Shown here: in pieces, positions 53,179-54,853 of the stretch
How positions within the stretch are numbered: the first letter of the stretch is position 1
Layout: every line of letters starts with the position of its first letter
NCBI GenBank assembly: GCA_017997825.1
Contig: JAGOEH010000002.1
Coordinates: 1 to 54,853, forward strand
From: Candidatus Delongbacteria bacterium
GTDB lineage: Bacteria > JAGOEH01
DNA length: 54,853 nt
Reading direction: 5' to 3'
Position numbers and translations under genes: made by a program
The notes under the pieces: generated by a model
Database searches by the model: none
Told to the model about the DNA's origin: nothing
What the model saw: only the letters and a program-made list of their open reading frames with translations

Positions 53179-54489
53179 TCATGATCCAATTCGGCATTTT
53201 TCACAATGACCCTGGCGGCAAAACTGATGATAAATATAGATCAATCCTTGCTGTTGAATGGCATGCCGAATCCGGATACCGGGATGATGAAGCCGATTCC
53301 ACCGTTCCAGGACCAGGGATTGGGGGAAATTATCGCTCAGTAAGGGGTAATCCTCAATTTCTTTAACTACCTGATCACGATGCCGATTCATTCCTTCCTG
53401 GCTGAAAAATATCCACAACAACGGCATGATCACATTGAAAACCAGGATATCGATCCTGGGACGGCCGATCAATCCGTCAGGCAAACGATAATAACAGCCT
53501 GACAACATATGGCGCTGAGTGGGACTCAGCTCCGGCCTGAGAGCCCGGCACAATCGGGATCTCAATCCTCCCTCCGGTTGGTAAAATCGGGATAGAATAA
53601 ACTCAGTCAACCCTTCCGGCAATACCTGGGACAACCAGAAAGATATATAGACCATCCGGCTAACCGGATGAGAGAAAGGACGTGTTCGGGCCAGTTTCCA
53701 ATGCAAATCCAGGACCGGAAGCTGCATTTTCAATCCGGCCCTGGCCAGACTATCCCGCAAATAATTCATATACGCCGGAGCCTGCCGATTGATCTGATCC
53801 TCCCAGCCGGAAACCCGAAATAGAACCGCTTGTAAAACAAAAGGACGAATCTCGTGCGGCGCAGCCGTTATTACCCGGCAAATCAAATCCAGATTCAGAT
53901 AGGATGATAAACGCAAAAAAGCATCCTGATTCCGGGTATACCCCAGTCCCTCCATCATCCCCTGATAAATCAGTTCATCGAATACCTTATCGTTACCGTA
54001 TCGGATCCGGAAGCGGCTGAACTTGGCTTCCAGCCTTTTCCAGCCAAGACGGATCAGCGTTTCTTCCGGTGCATGATCGGACTGATTGAGTGGACAGATC
54101 ACTCCGGACAGGAAACCAGTCTCGGGTGGAATTGAATCAGGTTCAGGCCACCATAAAATCTCGATTGGTTCATTGCTTAATGAATGCTCCAGCCTGGCCG
54201 GCCCGACCGGCTGCTCCATCACCACCACCAGCCGGACATTCTGGTAGGCCGAATTCAGATGGTGGCGATGATGATACCAGTTCTCCGCCCGCAACTCAAT
54301 CTCAATATCGGTCACAATCAGATGGTGATTGATCCATAACCGGGCATAGCGGAAATCGGGCCCCTCTCCATGACTGTATGTACCCGGATAAATGATTTCC
54401 AGTGGAAACCCCGAGCAGGTCACCCATCCGTCCGAATGAAACGACGCCTGATCCCAAACCCGGTGGAACTCCAGTTCACTCATACTCAT
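53179..54489 (-). CDS. DUF2851 family protein
   Basis: About 436 residues from the ATG at 54489 (MSMSELEFHRVWDQ). Family blocks are visible: YPGTYSHGEGPDFRYARLWIN, DIEIELRAENWYHHRHHLNSAYQNVRLVVV, LGWKRLEAKFSRFR, FDELIYQGMMEGLGYTRN and a C-terminal QGHCEKCRIG that may bind metal. DUF2851 is typical of Bacteroidota, Chlorobiota and relatives; the function is unknown. The HxxHxxxD pattern (YHHRHHLNSAY) and acidic residues suggest a nuclease- or hydrolase-like site, which is inference. The promoter at 54496-54524 places transcription start on this ATG; the alternative ATG is at 54483. Confidence 0.85.
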   Translation of the reverse strand: MSMSELEFHRVWDQASFHSDGWVTCSGFPLEIIYPGTYSHGEGPDFRYARLWINHHLIVTDIEIELRAENWYHHRHHLNSAYQNVRLVVVMEQPVGPARLEHSLSNEPIEILWWPEPDSIPPETGFLSGVICPLNQSDHAPEETLIRLGWKRLEAKFSRFRIRYGNDKVFDELIYQGMMEGLGYTRNQDAFLRLSSYLNLDLICRVITAAPHEIRPFVLQAVLFRVSGWEDQINRQAPAYMNYLRDSLARAGLKMQLPVLDLHWKLARTRPFSHPVSRMVYISFWLSQVLPEGLTEFILSRFYQPEGGLRSRLCRALRPELSPTQRHMLSGCYYRLPDGLIGRPRIDILVFNVIMPLLWIFFSQEGMNRHRDQVVKEIEDYPLLSDNFPQSLVLERWNRLHHPGIRIRHAIQQQGLIYIYHQFCRQGHCEKCRIGS

Positions 54490-54495
54490 GTTTAT

Positions 54496-54524
54496 AGTAT
54501 AGATAGTATTTAAAAAAAAATCAA
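54496..54524 (-). promoter_or_regulatory. DUF2851 promoter, positioned for a leaderless transcript
   Basis: TTGATT (54524-54519), a 17-bp spacer and TATACT (54501-54496). The start codon A at 54489 is the seventh base after the -10 box, so the mRNA should begin at or next to the ATG; no Shine-Dalgarno is present. Confidence 0.5.
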
Positions 54525-54728
54525 CTTTAGTGATCTTTTTTAATTTTTGTCTGTAAACCACTGCTATTATATTACCAAACCTAATTTTTCCATGAAATCC
54601 TAATGGTTAAAACCGCTTATCTTATGATCTATTTATCAGATTGGTATTCTATCAGTCAGCTTTCAGTCATGCAAGTTATTAAAATTCATTTGCCTGAAGT
54701 GCTGTTTTATTTTGTCATAGTTGACACA

Positions 54729-54835
54729 ATGCTGTCCAAAATAGTTTTTAGTCGAGAAAGAGCATGTTGAATTTCCAAGGGTTACGTGGTTAAAAATTGA
54801 AAAACGGAAACCAGGTTGGCAATTATGCTGTCCAA
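54729..54835. repeat. Direct repeats of ATGCTGTCCAA near the right edge
   Basis: The 11-bp word occurs at 54729-54739 and 54825-54835. The surrounding 54562-54853 is AT-rich and has no supported gene. Paired short repeats can flank or lie inside the end of a mobile element, but no terminal inverted repeat or transposase is visible here. Confidence 0.3.
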
Positions 54836-54853
54836 GAAAAATCACAACAGAGA

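Noticed and set aside
54663-54845. 60-codon minus-strand frame at the right edge
   Set aside because: No signal for initiation and no similarity I recognise; its cysteine-containing QH words come from the short direct repeats.

Overview
The window reads as a bacterial chromosome segment from the FCB (Fibrobacterota-Chlorobiota-Bacteroidota) side of the tree, most likely one of its less studied phyla (the Calditrichota/KSB1/Ignavibacteria kind) rather than a classical Bacteroidota. The clues are two very large secreted proteins ending in a type IX secretion (Por) sorting domain with the 'YPNPFNP' signature, a DUF2851 protein, lipoproteins resembling 6-bladed beta-propellers, and many TPR-linked signalling proteins. 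Against a true Bacteroidota are clear Shine-Dalgarno sequences (AGGAGG type) on many genes and repeated E. coli-like promoters (TTGACA, 16-17 bp spacer, TATATT/TATAAT-like). No rRNA, tRNA, CRISPR array or complete insertion sequence was found. Almost everything is on the minus strand; only apbE and valS are confidently plus.

Layout. 1-2.4 kb: 5' end of a sugar ABC permease and its binding protein. 2.5-7.4 kb: an OFA-type MFS transporter, a TPR histidine kinase and a divergent apbE. 7.6-13.2 kb: housekeeping block rlpA, ctp protease, tmk, then a pdxS-pdxT-ino1 operon ended by a strong terminator just before tmk. 13.4-26.9 kb: two giant secreted proteins (a beta-propeller-repeat protein and a 2,697-residue modular protein with a lipase-like domain) flanking a TPR-GGDEF diguanylate cyclase. 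27.3-30.5 kb: valS with its own promoter, a roughly 190-nt leader and a perfect terminator.

30.5-40.1 kb is the most accessory-looking part, with AT-rich stretches. It holds an Rpn-type nuclease with a tandem four-residue repeat, a propeller-like gene fragment, two unrelated-looking propeller-type envelope proteins on either side of a five-PAS hybrid histidine kinase, and a TPR protein ending in a cysteine-rich motif. 40.4-43.5 kb is a tightly overlapped operon: NtrC-like response regulator, SPOR-like lipoprotein, arylamine N-acetyltransferase-like protein, DUF4416. 43.7-53.2 kb is an eight-gene operon from one good promoter: methyltransferase, DegT aminotransferase, adenosine-type deaminase, a three-receiver pseudokinase, CoaBC, a MarR regulator, a phosphohexomutase and a gamma-carbonic anhydrase. 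DUF2851 lies upstream with a promoter placed for a leaderless mRNA.

No single described defence or mobile system is present. The most interesting unexplained items are: the three TPR sensors that share one layout but carry different outputs; the pseudokinase inside a metabolic operon; the propeller/PAS-kinase island; the valS leader; and two promoters that put the start codon at the predicted transcription start.
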